Shown here one piece after another: positions 7,793 through 17,386 of a stretch of 64,000 nt of DNA. Under the pieces are notes generated by a model. The model was given only the letters and a program-made list of their open reading frames with translations, searched no databases and was not told the DNA's origin. The translations under genes were made by a program, and so were the position numbers. The DNA is taken from contig NZ_FOZI01000001.1 of the NCBI RefSeq assembly GCF_900114495.1, forward strand, positions 73,132 through 137,131, in the 5' to 3' direction. Origin of the DNA: Dyella sp. OK004 (lineage in GTDB: Bacteria; Pseudomonadota; Gammaproteobacteria; Xanthomonadales; Rhodanobacteraceae). The first letter of the stretch is position 1. Every line of letters begins with the position of its first letter.

Positions 7793-9196
7793 ATGCGAAG
7801 CCAGACGCACCCAGTCTCTGAGGCACCTCAGCTGAAACCGCGGCTGGGCCTGGCGTCGGCCGTGGCCCTCAACATGAGCCAGATGTGCGGCGCCGGCCCC
7901 TTCATCACCATTCCCGCGATGATCGTGGTGATGGGCGGCCCGCAGGCTTATCTCGGCTGGTTGCTCGGCGCCCTGCTGGCTCTGTGTGACGGCTTGGTCT
8001 GGGCCGAACTGGGCGCTTCCCTGCCCGGCGCCGGCGGCACTTATATCTATCTGCGGGAAGCCTTCGGCAAACGCACCGGCACGCTGCTGCCCTTTCTCTT
8101 CGTGTGGACGGCGATGCTGTTCATCCCGATGACCATGGCCACGGGCGTGATGGGCTTTGTCCAATATCTCGGCTGGTTCCTGCCGAAGATGAGCACGCTG
8201 CACGGCAACCTGATCGGGTTAGCGCTGATCTGGATCACCATCGGCCTGCTATGGCGCACCACGCGGTCAATCGGCCGGCTCGGCATCGCGCTGTGGATCG
8301 TGATGCTCGCCAGCATCGTCTGTCTGATCGCTGCCTCGCTATCGCACTTCAATGCCGCGCGCGCTTTCAGCTTTCCGGCAGGCGCGTTCGATCTGGGCAG
8401 CAGCGCGTTCTGGTTCGGGCTCGCGGGCAGCCTGACCATCGGCACCTACGACTACCTCGGCTACAACACCTCGGCGTACCTCGCGGCCGAAGTAAAGAAC
8501 CCGGGCAAGGTCATACCGGCCTCGATCGTGCTGTCGATCCTCGGCATGTTCGTGGTCTATTTCACGATGCAGATCGGCGTGCTCGGTGTGGTCGACTGGC
8601 ATCGCATGCTCGACCCGAACTCGGCGGCATTCAGTTCGGTGGCATCTGTCGTTCTGAATGAATCATGGGGCGCGAACGCCGCGGGCGTCGTCACCGTGCT
8701 GATCCTGATCACGGCGGCCGCGTCGGTGTTCGCCGGTTTGCTCGGCGGGTCGCGCGTGCCTTACGAGGCCGCGCGCGATGGCGTCTTCTTCAAGGCGTTT
8801 TCGCAGATTCACCCGCGCCTGGGCTTTCCTACTTGGGGCCTGCTGGCGATGGGTGTGCTGACTACGCTCGGCTTCGCCGTCGGGCGTCTCACCTCATTGA
8901 CCACGCTGATCCAGTTGCTGACCACGGTGATGATCCTGGTCCAGTCGGTGGCGCAGATCGCAGCGCTGTTCGCGTTGCGCCGCAACCGCCCGGAGCTAGA
9001 GCGCCCCTACAAGATGTGGCTATACCCCGTGCCCGCGCTGATCGCACTGCTCGGCTGGGTATACATCTACATGGCGTCGAACCAGAACGCGCCGGGCGCG
9101 TATCCCATCCAGTGGTCGCTGGCGTGGTTGCTGCTCGGATCGATCGCGCATCTGTGGTGGTCGCGTGCGCACGCACTGAAGGCGAAGCACGCATGA
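7793..9196 (+). CDS. APC-superfamily permease of the amino-sugar locus
   Basis: Integral membrane transporter of the amino acid-polyamine-organocation fold. About 467 residues with 12 predicted helices. The first-helix signature GLASAVALNMSQMCGAGPFITIP and the loop YEAARDGVFFKAFSQIHPRLGFPTWG are typical of the family. The start chosen is the ATG at 7793 (MRSQTHPV), with GGAG 12 nt upstream; an earlier TTG would add 23 unlike residues. It overlaps the following ROK kinase gene by 4 bp. Position in a GH20/NagX/ROK locus suggests it carries an amino sugar or a linked amino compound, although most family members move amino acids. Substrate unknown. Confidence 0.85.
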   Translation: MRSQTHPVSEAPQLKPRLGLASAVALNMSQMCGAGPFITIPAMIVVMGGPQAYLGWLLGALLALCDGLVWAELGASLPGAGGTYIYLREAFGKRTGTLLPFLFVWTAMLFIPMTMATGVMGFVQYLGWFLPKMSTLHGNLIGLALIWITIGLLWRTTRSIGRLGIALWIVMLASIVCLIAASLSHFNAARAFSFPAGAFDLGSSAFWFGLAGSLTIGTYDYLGYNTSAYLAAEVKNPGKVIPASIVLSILGMFVVYFTMQIGVLGVVDWHRMLDPNSAAFSSVASVVLNESWGANAAGVVTVLILITAAASVFAGLLGGSRVPYEAARDGVFFKAFSQIHPRLGFPTWGLLAMGVLTTLGFAVGRLTSLTTLIQLLTTVMILVQSVAQIAALFALRRNRPELERPYKMWLYPVPALIALLGWVYIYMASNQNAPGAYPIQWSLAWLLLGSIAHLWWSRAHALKAKHA

Positions 9197-10230
9197 GCCG
9201 GAACCTGCCAACCTCAGCGCAGGGCGTGTTGCTCGCGATCGACGTCGGCGGCACCAAGACGCAGATCGCCAGCTACGACACCGCTACCGGCAAGCTGCAT
9301 CGCGACCGGCTGGATACGCACGCAGCGGAACTCACTGGCCGCGCCGCGCTGCAACGACTCATCGCCGCGGCGAAACGTTGCGCGGCATCCGAAGGCAATG
9401 GCCCCCTGCTGGGCGTTGCCGCCGTCTTCCCCGGTGTAGTGCGCGAACGCCATCTGCGCATGGCGCCCAACACACCAGGGTTGGAAGGCATCGACTTGCA
9501 CGGCGAACTCGCCGCCGCTTTTGACACCACCGCCATCACGCTGGACAACGACGTGAAGGCCGGCGCCCTGGCCGAACATGCGTGGGGCGGACTGCGCGGC
9601 ACCGATCATGCGCTCTACCTCAACATCGGCACCGGCCTTGCCGCCGCGGCCATCATCAATGGCGAGGTCTATCGCGGTCGCAACGGTGCAGCACTGGAGA
9701 TCGGCTATCAGTTGACGCCTTTTCTCGACCAGCACGCGCCCGAACAGTGGCGTGGCTGGCGCGAAGGTGTCGCGCCAATGGAGGCGGTGTTTTCCGGCGC
9801 ATCGCTGGACGCGCTGGCGCAGCAGATGCTGGGGTCGGATCAGCGCGCCAAAGACCTGTTCCGCAGCACCGAGCCGCACGTGCAGCGCGAATTGCAGCGG
9901 CGGCTTCATGCCCTGGCGGCGCAGCTGGTGAATCTGTCGATCGCCTTCGACGTGGAGCGCATCGCCATTGGCGGCGGTGTCAACCAGCAATACCCCGTGC
10001 TTGAGCAGAATCTCGCGCAGTCACTGCAACGGCTGGTGCCATTTCCGCCCACCCTGGTGAGCGCGCGCTTCGCCGACGACGCGCCGCTGTGGGGCGCGCT
10101 GGAACTGGCACGCCGCGCTACCGACCTGCCGGCACTTCCGTCATCGATCTTCGACACATCCATGGGCGAGGCACCGGATGCCGTTAGCCAGCCATCCGCA
10201 GGGGCCAGGGAAGCCAAACAGCATCTGTAA
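9193..10230 (+). CDS. ROK-family sugar kinase lacking the zinc motif
   Basis: Predicted cytoplasmic hexose or N-acetylhexosamine kinase. About 345 residues beginning MSRNLPTSAQG at 9193, where ATGA overlaps the permease stop. Visible motifs are the phosphate loop LAIDVGGTKTQIASYD (about 14-29), the catalytic LDNDVKAGALAEHAWG and the glycine-rich YLNIGTGLAAA. The cysteine cluster CxCGxxGCxE of most bacterial ROK GlcNAc and glucose kinases is absent; the equivalent region reads GYQLTPFLDQHAPEQWRGWR. It may be a GlcNAc or glucosamine kinase by context, but specificity cannot be read from the sequence. Confidence 0.82.
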   Translation: MSRNLPTSAQGVLLAIDVGGTKTQIASYDTATGKLHRDRLDTHAAELTGRAALQRLIAAAKRCAASEGNGPLLGVAAVFPGVVRERHLRMAPNTPGLEGIDLHGELAAAFDTTAITLDNDVKAGALAEHAWGGLRGTDHALYLNIGTGLAAAAIINGEVYRGRNGAALEIGYQLTPFLDQHAPEQWRGWREGVAPMEAVFSGASLDALAQQMLGSDQRAKDLFRSTEPHVQRELQRRLHALAAQLVNLSIAFDVERIAIGGGVNQQYPVLEQNLAQSLQRLVPFPPTLVSARFADDAPLWGALELARRATDLPALPSSIFDTSMGEAPDAVSQPSAGAREAKQHL

Positions 10231-10315
10231 CCGACCAAGGCGTGCAGGTCGCGGCTGGGGAGCCGCACTCGTCATCGCCGACCGCAAAAATTCAGCACTG
10301 GAGGGGAGGACCACC

Positions 10316-13054
10316 ATGCAGCATCGAACATCTCTACTGGCAGCCGCCATCGTCGCCGGGCTGTGTTGCACGCCATGGCCGTCGCAGGCCCAGAGTACGA
10401 CGCCGCCGGCGTCGGGCACCGATACGAAACCGGCATCGAATCAGACCAGGGCCGAGGCGAAGAACGCCAAGGATCTCGCGGCAGTCACGGTCACCGGCAT
10501 TCGCGGCAGCATGGCCAAATCGCTGGACACCAAGCGCGATGCGGACGCGATCGTCGATGCGATCACCGCCGAGGACATCGGCAAATTCCCGAGCACCAAT
10601 GTCGCCGAGGCCATGGCGCAGATACCCGGCGTCACCATCGACCGGCGTTTCGGCCAGGGTGAGCGCGTCAGCATCGACGGTACCGATCCCAGCCTCAACC
10701 TCACCTTCCTCGATGGCCATCCGGTCGCACAAACGCCATGGCTGGTGGGCGAACAGCCCAATCGCGGCTTTGACTACACCCTGCTGGCGCCGGAGGTGCT
10801 GGGCCGCCTGGAGATCTACAAGTCACCGGAAGCGCGCCTGCCCGAAGGCAGCATCGGCGGCACCGTGATCATGCATACGCGTGAGCCGCTAGACCTGAAG
10901 GCGAACACCGTCACCGGCACGGTTGGTTTCAACTATGGCGACCAGGCCGACAAGGCGCGCCCGAACGCCTCCGTGTTGTACAGCTGGAAGAACACGCAAT
11001 CGACGCTCGGCGCATTGGTATCGGTGTCGCATTACGAAGAGCAGACGGATCGCCAGGGCACCGAGATCTTCAACTATCAGTCGATGAACGATGCCTCCCA
11101 GGTCAGCCCCCTGGTGACAGGCCTTCTCGCCAACGGCCAGGTGGCCGGCAGCGACCTCATGCCCGACTCGCTCAACGCGGCGTGGTTCCAGCAGCATCGC
11201 AAGCGCGACACGGTTACCGGCACCGTGCAGTACAAGCCGACGGATCGCCTGGAGTTCACCGCCAGCGCGCTGTATGTGCGCGAAAACTTCAGCAACTTCG
11301 AGCAGTCGCTGTATTTCCAGGGGCCTGAGCAAAACCTCGATGCGCTCACCACGCCGGCCAACCATGGCGTGGTCCAGGGCGGCCATGTCTGTGGTGCCGC
11401 GGCGGGCTGCTCGCCGACGATCTATCTCGACTCGTTCGCACGCAAGTCGGTGGTCACCACCAAGGGCCTGGATCTCAAGGGCAGTTACCGTGGCGATGGC
11501 TGGGAACTCACCGGCCAGACTGGCGCGAGCAAGGCCAGCAACACGCTGCAGGAGTATTACCTCGGCTTCTTGTACGGCGGCAGCTACAACTGGGACATCA
11601 AGCACGGCATCCACTTCGATGACCCCAGCGCAGCCCGCGACCCAACCAACTGGATCTCGCCCTCGGGCAGCGACAGCCTGCTGCGCAATCCGCTGTCCTC
11701 GCGGGATTTCTACGGCCAGCTCGATTTCAGCAAGGACTTCGACGGCGCGGTGAACCAAGTGCTGATCGGCGCGCGCTATACCCGCCACAACGAAGGCTCC
11801 GACTATCGCTCGTATGCGCAGGGCATCACCAACGGTTCGCTGGCGGATGTCGGTGGCATCAGCTACACCGACTTCCTCACCAGCAGCCACTTCTCCGGTT
11901 TCTCGGCGGATCAGCGCCGGCATGTGCAGACAACGGACGGCGCCGAGCTCGCTTGGATCGACCACAGCCCGATCGATTGGACGGCGGTGAGCCCGGCCAA
12001 CTACATCAACGGCACCTGGAGCGTGCGCCAGGAAGCGGAGGCGCTGTACGCCCAGGGCAATTTCAACGTCGATTCGTTCCGCGGCAACTTCGGCGTGCGC
12101 TACGTGCACACCAAGATCGACGGCAATTACATCCAGGCCGTCGGCGTGCCCGTCTACCCGGTGCCGGACGCATGGCGCAGGACATCGCAGGCCACTTACA
12201 ACGACTGGCTTCCTGCTTTCAATCTCGCCTACGACACTCAGCATGACGTGGTGCTGCGCCTCTCGGCCGCGAAAGTCATTTCGTGGGCGCCCTACAACCA
12301 GCTCGTGCCCAACACCTTCCTCAACGACGACATTCTCAACGGCACCGGCGGCAACGGCGGACTCCAGCCTTACAAGTCCTACAACTTCAATGCATCGGCC
12401 GAATGGTATTTCAGCTCACAGTCGGTGCTGGCCGCCTCGGTGTTCTACAAGCACGTACTCAACTACATCGACCAGGTCGCCAAAACCGAGCGCCTCTACA
12501 ACAGCTTCAACGACTCCGATCACGCCAACTTCGTGCAGAAGTACGTCAATGGCCAGTTAGGCAATTGCGACGTATCCGGTTACTGCGACTACACCGTCAT
12601 CCGCCCCTACAACGCAGGCGCCGGCAAGATCCGCGGCTTTACCTTGAACTACCAGCAGCCGTTCGGCGACACCGGGTTTGGCCTTTCCGCCAACTACACC
12701 TACACGCACGCACGCAACAGCACCGGTCAAGCGCTGCCCTACAGTTCGGACAACGCCATCAATCTCAGCCCGTACTACGAGAAAGGCCCGCTGTCCGCCC
12801 GCCTGATCTACGGCTGGCGCAGCAAATACCTGGCAGGCGGCTTTATCGCCGGCGCCGCGCCAGCCACGGTGGACGCCTATACCGAACTCGACGCGAGCCT
12901 GGGCTGGACCTTCAACCCCAATATCTCCGTCACGCTGGACGCGATGAACCTGCTCGACGAGAAATACTTCCAGTATCAGGACACCAAGCGCGAACCACTC
13001 AACACTTACACCACGGGTCGCCGGTACATGATGAATCTGCATTTCAAGTTTTAA
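10316..13054 (+). CDS. TonB-dependent oligosaccharide receptor
   Basis: Outer-membrane receptor for energised import. About 912 residues from the ATG at 10316, which has GGGAGGA 6 nt upstream, starting with a signal peptide (MQHRTSLLAAAIVAGLCC). The plug domain follows, including VTVTGIRGSMAKSLDTKR, IPGVTIDRRFGQGERVSIDGTDPSLNLTFLDG and EARLPEGSIGGTVIMHT. The beta-barrel ends in the aromatic terminus YMMNLHFKF. These are features of the Xanthomonas/Caulobacter carbohydrate receptor subfamily. It lies between the kinase and a GH20 hexosaminidase, so chitooligosaccharides or GlcNAc-containing glycans are the likely ligand. Confidence 0.92.
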   Translation: MQHRTSLLAAAIVAGLCCTPWPSQAQSTTPPASGTDTKPASNQTRAEAKNAKDLAAVTVTGIRGSMAKSLDTKRDADAIVDAITAEDIGKFPSTNVAEAMAQIPGVTIDRRFGQGERVSIDGTDPSLNLTFLDGHPVAQTPWLVGEQPNRGFDYTLLAPEVLGRLEIYKSPEARLPEGSIGGTVIMHTREPLDLKANTVTGTVGFNYGDQADKARPNASVLYSWKNTQSTLGALVSVSHYEEQTDRQGTEIFNYQSMNDASQVSPLVTGLLANGQVAGSDLMPDSLNAAWFQQHRKRDTVTGTVQYKPTDRLEFTASALYVRENFSNFEQSLYFQGPEQNLDALTTPANHGVVQGGHVCGAAAGCSPTIYLDSFARKSVVTTKGLDLKGSYRGDGWELTGQTGASKASNTLQEYYLGFLYGGSYNWDIKHGIHFDDPSAARDPTNWISPSGSDSLLRNPLSSRDFYGQLDFSKDFDGAVNQVLIGARYTRHNEGSDYRSYAQGITNGSLADVGGISYTDFLTSSHFSGFSADQRRHVQTTDGAELAWIDHSPIDWTAVSPANYINGTWSVRQEAEALYAQGNFNVDSFRGNFGVRYVHTKIDGNYIQAVGVPVYPVPDAWRRTSQATYNDWLPAFNLAYDTQHDVVLRLSAAKVISWAPYNQLVPNTFLNDDILNGTGGNGGLQPYKSYNFNASAEWYFSSQSVLAASVFYKHVLNYIDQVAKTERLYNSFNDSDHANFVQKYVNGQLGNCDVSGYCDYTVIRPYNAGAGKIRGFTLNYQQPFGDTGFGLSANYTYTHARNSTGQALPYSSDNAINLSPYYEKGPLSARLIYGWRSKYLAGGFIAGAAPATVDAYTELDASLGWTFNPNISVTLDAMNLLDEKYFQYQDTKREPLNTYTTGRRYMMNLHFKF

Positions 13055-13063
13055 GGATGTCTA

Positions 13064-13186
13064 ACTCCCTCCCCTGCTAGCAGGGGAGGGCTGGGGAGGG
13101 GGTGAGTACTTGAGAAAACGTTGCGTGAGACGCTTTCTCAAGTACTCACCCCCTCCCGACCTCCCCCTGCAAGCAGGGGGAGGAGA
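13064..13186. repeat. Dispersed inverted-repeat element, type B (most symmetric copy)
   Basis: Left arm CTCCCCTGCTAGCAGGGG ... GTGAGTACTTGAGAAA and right arm TTTCTCAAGTACTCAC ... CCCCCTGCAAGCAGGGGG mirror each other almost completely around a short centre (ACGTTGCGTGAGACGC). It fills the spacer between the receptor stop and the GH20 gene, and could act as a transcriptional boundary between them. Confidence 0.8.
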
Positions 13187-13297
13187 TTAAAAGCGAGCCC
13201 TTATATGCGCGGGAAGGCAAGCATCAGCCTCGGCTGAGATTCGACGCCATTTGGCGGAAAAGATGGACATGTCATTCACCAGACGTCGTCACCACTC

Positions 13298-15652
13298 ATG
13301 AAGATCAGTCCATTGAAGATCCTTCCTGTTTTCTTCAGCGCACTCTTTTTCCATTCGTGCCTCGCGTCCGCAAGTGCCGAGCTACCACTGATCCCCCGAC
13401 CCTCAACGGTGGAAACACACGAAGGGCAGTTGACCATCGGAGCGCGAATCGTGGTTCGCGTCGATCCCTCCGACCCGGCGGCACTTCGGGTAGCTCACGC
13501 GCTTTCGGACATGCTGGCACGTCTCGGTGGCCCATCCCTGACCGTCGGCGAAGGATCGCCGGCACAGGGACGGGCGGCCATGGAGCAAACCGTCATCGTC
13601 ATCAGCCGGCGCGCCGATGCGCCGGTCACGCAGTCCGAGGGTTACACCCTCGACGTCACAGCCAAGGCAGCGCGCATCATCGCCCGCGATGAAAGCGGGC
13701 TGTATTACGGCGCGGTGAGTCTGGCGCAGCTGGTCAGCGCTAACGCCACGGACAAAACATTCCATGTGCCGGCCGTACATATCGCCGACTGGCCGCGTTT
13801 CGCCTGGCGCGGCCTGATGATCGATTCGGCCAGGCATATGCAGAGCGTGGCTGAGATCGAGGGCATCCTCGAGCAGATGGCGCTGCACAAACTCAACGTA
13901 CTCCACTGGCATCTGACCGACGACCAGGGCTGGCGCATCGAGATCAAGCGCTACCCGGAACTGACCCACACCGGCGCATGGCGCACGCCGCCCGATGCCG
14001 GCAAGGACGGTGAGCCCGCGCGCTACGGCGGTTACTACAGCCAGGACGACATCCGGCATGTCGTGGCCTATGCCGCCGCGCGCCACATCACCGTCGTGCC
14101 GGAGCTGGACATGCCCGGCCACGCACAGGCGGCCGTCGCGGCGTATCCGCAGTTCGGCGTCACTGGCCAGCGTCCGGCGGTTTCGGCGGACTGGGGCGTC
14201 AATCCCTACCTCTACAACGTCGACGAGCCGACCCTGCATTTCCTCGAAGGCGTGCTCGATGAAGTGATGGCGCTGTTCCCCTCGCGCTATATCCACCTGG
14301 GCGGCGATGAAGCCATCAAGGATCAGTGGGAAGCATCGCCGGCCGTGCAACAGCGCATGCGCGCACTGGGCCTGCAACATCCCGAGCAACTGCAAAGCTG
14401 GTTGATGGGGCGCCTGGGTCACTACCTGGACAACCATGGCCGGCGCCTGATCGGCTGGGATGAGATCCTCGAAGGCGGCGTGCCTGGCGATGCCGCAGTG
14501 ATGTCCTGGCGCGGCATCAAAGGCATCGAACAGGCCACGCGCGCCGGCCACGATGTGGTTGTCGCCCCCGATCCCTTCCTCTACCTCGACTACGTGCAAA
14601 GCACCCGCAACGACGAAACCGCAGGGCGCCTGCCAATGCAGAGCCTGCAAAGCGTCTACGCATTCGAGATCGTGCCGCCAGAGCTTGCGGACACGCAGGT
14701 GCGGCGCATTCTGGGCGCGCAGGCCAATGTCTGGACGGAACATATGCCGACCGCAGCGCATCTCCAGCACGCCATTTTCCCGCGGCTCGATGCCTTGGCG
14801 GAGAACGTGTGGACGCCGGCCGACAAGCGGAACTGGCAAAGCTTCCTCGCCCGCCTTCCCGCACAGCTCGCCCGATATCGCCAGCAAGGCATTGGCTATG
14901 CGGACAGCGCGTATGCCGTGGATATCGGCGTGGATCGCCGACAGGCACTGGCCAGCAGCAAGGCGACCGTTACGCTCTCCAACCAGATTGGCAGCGGCGT
15001 CATCCACTACACGCTGGATGGGCCCCCGCCCGACACGCATTCACCCGTCTACACAAAACCGTTCACAGCGACCCTGCCGGTGACCATACGCGCAGCCACG
15101 CTGACCACATCCGGCAGCCTTCTGGCCAATACCCGCGAGCGCGTGCTGGACGAAGCGCATTTGCGCAGCCTCGAAGGAAACGAACTGACCGCCTGCCCGT
15201 CGGAACACATCGACGAGATGCGCGCGCAGCCGACGCCGGATGCTACGTCGCTGACGCCGACCTACACCATCAACGTCTTCGACAGTTGCCGGCTCACGCC
15301 ACCGCTGCCGCTCGACGGCGCCGCTGTCGTCAACATTGATCTGGCGCGCCTGCCCCGCAACGTCGCCCTCGCCCACGACGCCAAACTGATCACGAGTCGC
15401 GCCACGGCGACAAAGCATGGCGAGCTCGAGTTGCGCGCCGACCGCTGCGATGGGCCCGCCTTGTCGGTAACCAACCTCCCCGACCCGACCAGCTCACCGG
15501 CCCGCTTCACGCTGACGGCCGCACTGCCGCCGATGCATGGCACGCACTCGCTATGTCTTGTGATGACAGGATCACCGCAAGCGCCGTATTACGGCGTCGG
15601 CCGTCTGCAATGGCAGCCCGCCGCCGCGTCATTGAAGAAGCCGCGTCCATGA
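13298..15652 (+). CDS. Beta-N-acetylhexosaminidase, glycoside hydrolase family 20
   Basis: Secreted or periplasmic exo-enzyme releasing terminal GlcNAc/GalNAc. 784 residues: signal peptide (1-27), GH20 N-terminal domain to about 160, catalytic barrel with HWHLTDDQGWRIEIKRYP (203-220) and the acid/base pair D337-E338 in HLGGDEAIKDQWE, a chitobiase-type C-terminal domain (HYTLDGPPP) and a further beta-rich tail. The substrate-assisted mechanism of the family uses exactly this Asp-Glu pair. Overlaps the downstream NagX-like gene by 4 bp (ATGA), so the two are co-translated. Confidence 0.95.
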   Translation: MKISPLKILPVFFSALFFHSCLASASAELPLIPRPSTVETHEGQLTIGARIVVRVDPSDPAALRVAHALSDMLARLGGPSLTVGEGSPAQGRAAMEQTVIVISRRADAPVTQSEGYTLDVTAKAARIIARDESGLYYGAVSLAQLVSANATDKTFHVPAVHIADWPRFAWRGLMIDSARHMQSVAEIEGILEQMALHKLNVLHWHLTDDQGWRIEIKRYPELTHTGAWRTPPDAGKDGEPARYGGYYSQDDIRHVVAYAAARHITVVPELDMPGHAQAAVAAYPQFGVTGQRPAVSADWGVNPYLYNVDEPTLHFLEGVLDEVMALFPSRYIHLGGDEAIKDQWEASPAVQQRMRALGLQHPEQLQSWLMGRLGHYLDNHGRRLIGWDEILEGGVPGDAAVMSWRGIKGIEQATRAGHDVVVAPDPFLYLDYVQSTRNDETAGRLPMQSLQSVYAFEIVPPELADTQVRRILGAQANVWTEHMPTAAHLQHAIFPRLDALAENVWTPADKRNWQSFLARLPAQLARYRQQGIGYADSAYAVDIGVDRRQALASSKATVTLSNQIGSGVIHYTLDGPPPDTHSPVYTKPFTATLPVTIRAATLTTSGSLLANTRERVLDEAHLRSLEGNELTACPSEHIDEMRAQPTPDATSLTPTYTINVFDSCRLTPPLPLDGAAVVNIDLARLPRNVALAHDAKLITSRATATKHGELELRADRCDGPALSVTNLPDPTSSPARFTLTAALPPMHGTHSLCLVMTGSPQAPYYGVGRLQWQPAAASLKKPRP

Positions 15653-16722
15653 GCACGACGAGCACGCGCCTTTCATCGATCGATGCGTTGCGCGGCTGTA
15701 CCGTCGCCGCCATGTTGCTGGTGAACGACCCGGGGCTCGAAGCCCATGTCTATGCCCCGCTCGAACATGCGGCCTGGAACGGCTGCACGCCCACCGACCT
15801 GATCTTTCCCTTCTTTCTTTTCATTGTCGGCGTCTCCACCGCGCTCGCGTTCGAGCCGCGACTTGAACAAGGGGTATCGCCCGGTTTACTCACGCGGCAG
15901 GCGATGCAGCGTGCACTGCGCATCCTGCTTCTCGGTGTCGCCATCAACGTGCTCGAATGGTGGCTGATACCGGAAGCGCACTTGCGGCTGCCCGGTGTAT
16001 TGCAGCGGATCGGCCTGTGTTTCGCCGGAACCAGTCTGTTTGCGCTGTACGCACAACCGCGCACCTGGTGGACAGCTATCGTGTTCCTGCTGCTGGGTTA
16101 TTGGGGATTGCTGTGGGCGGGTGGCTCCCTCGACCCATGGGTGAACCTCGTCGATCGCTTCGACAGCACCGTGTTCGGTCGCGCCGTCTATCAGATCGAC
16201 GCCGGCACCGGCCGCGGTCACGACCCTGAAGGACTGCTCGGCACCCTGCCCTCGCTCGCGACCAGCCTGCTCGGCTTGTGCGCCGGCCATTGGTTGCGGG
16301 GCGGACATGCCAGAAGGCTGATCGGCGCCGGTCTCGCTGCATCACTCGTGGCGCTCGCCTGGTCGCATTGGCTGCCGTTCAACAAAAATCTCTGGACGCC
16401 GTCGTTCGTACTCTGGACCGGCGGCCTCGCCATGCTCGCGCTCTGGCTGTTCCACTATCTGATCGACCAGCGCGGCTGGCGTCCGCTGGGCCGGCGCTTT
16501 GGAGTCAATGCCCTTGCGGCTTATGCCGGCGCGGAAATCATGCAGATACTGATTCCCGCCAGCGGCCTGCAGGCTGCCATCGAATCGTTGCTGACAGCCA
16601 GGTCATCCGCGCAACATGCCGATCCCAGGCTGTTCTCGCTGGGGTACGCCATCGCTTTTGTTGCGCTCTGGTGGCTCATCGTTTTCGTGATGGATCGCAA
16701 GCGGATTTACGTGAGGCTGTAG
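15649..16722 (+). CDS. NagX-like membrane acyltransferase (heparan-alpha-glucosaminide N-acetyltransferase family)
   Basis: Polytopic inner-membrane protein of about 357 residues. The start SSIDALRGCTVAAMLLVNDPG and the segment CTPTDLIFPFFLFIVGVSTALAF are hallmarks of the DUF5009/HGSNAT-like family, called NagX in chitin and GlcNAc regulons. Around ten helices follow. The chosen start (15649) overlaps the GH20 stop as ATGA; a longer ORF merely reads GH20 codons out of frame. Role inferred: transport or acetylation of GlcNAc-containing sugars at the inner membrane. Confidence 0.88.
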   Translation: MSTTSTRLSSIDALRGCTVAAMLLVNDPGLEAHVYAPLEHAAWNGCTPTDLIFPFFLFIVGVSTALAFEPRLEQGVSPGLLTRQAMQRALRILLLGVAINVLEWWLIPEAHLRLPGVLQRIGLCFAGTSLFALYAQPRTWWTAIVFLLLGYWGLLWAGGSLDPWVNLVDRFDSTVFGRAVYQIDAGTGRGHDPEGLLGTLPSLATSLLGLCAGHWLRGGHARRLIGAGLAASLVALAWSHWLPFNKNLWTPSFVLWTGGLAMLALWLFHYLIDQRGWRPLGRRFGVNALAAYAGAEIMQILIPASGLQAAIESLLTARSSAQHADPRLFSLGYAIAFVALWWLIVFVMDRKRIYVRL

Positions 16723-16959
16723 CTCGCCGCGCCCTGGCTCAACAGCCCGTACCCATATCGTTTGAGCAGGTGGCCGCGGTGATTCCGGCTGGACCGGCTG
16801 CACCGCGGCGGTGGGTGTCGCATTGCTTGAGCTCGCAATGCTCGCCTCATGACCCTTGGCTTTTCCCCTTCCTGGCGCGCCGAAGTCGTACTGAGTTTCG
16901 TCGTCGCCTGCGGCAACCAAACACAGCCGGGGCAAGTGCCCCGCACCAGAACAGCCTTC

Positions 16960-17064
16960 TTACTTGGCGTTCTTCTTCTTTTCCTCCTTGGCCGCCTTCT
17001 TTTCTTTCATGGTCTTGGCCGGCTTCTTCTTATCGCTCTTCTTTGAATCCATACCCTTGCTCAT
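16960..17064 (-). CDS. Small lysine-rich protein
   Basis: 34-residue highly basic peptide, MSKGMDSKKSDKKKPAKTMK followed by EKKAAKEEKKKNAK, with a good GGGGAA ribosome-binding site 6 nt before the ATG at 17064. Short Lys/Ala-rich proteins of this kind occur in many proteobacteria, and nucleic-acid binding is a reasonable guess. A longer ORF upstream lacks a ribosome-binding site. The 16723-16959 and 17065-17386 spacers show no further gene. Confidence 0.65.
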   Translation of the reverse strand: MSKGMDSKKSDKKKPAKTMKEKKAAKEEKKKNAK

Positions 17065-17386
17065 ATCAATTCCCCGGTCATGGTTACAGTCTGTTGAACG
17101 CACATCGAGCGCCCCGTCCGCAAGCCCCTCGGGCTTGCGCTTGCAGGCATCCCGCCAGTGGAAGGCTACGCCAATCGGCGGATTCGTAAAACTGTGGTTT
17201 TGTGCGTTCGGCCAACCACCGCTCACCTCGCCAGGATGCCGCTAGGCACGGCCGTGTTGCCGCTTGTCCCAGGTCCGGTGCGTATTCGTCAGGAGCGACG
17301 CAATCTGGTTTGCCCCTGGCAGTTAGCAGAAGCCACCAAGCGAGTCCTTCGCCAGTGAGTAGGGGTGCCTTCCACTGAGGTTACCC

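Noticed and set aside
10889-12244. 451-codon minus-strand frame inside the TonB receptor gene
   Set aside because: Antisense shadow; the receptor in the opposite strand has a complete domain structure.
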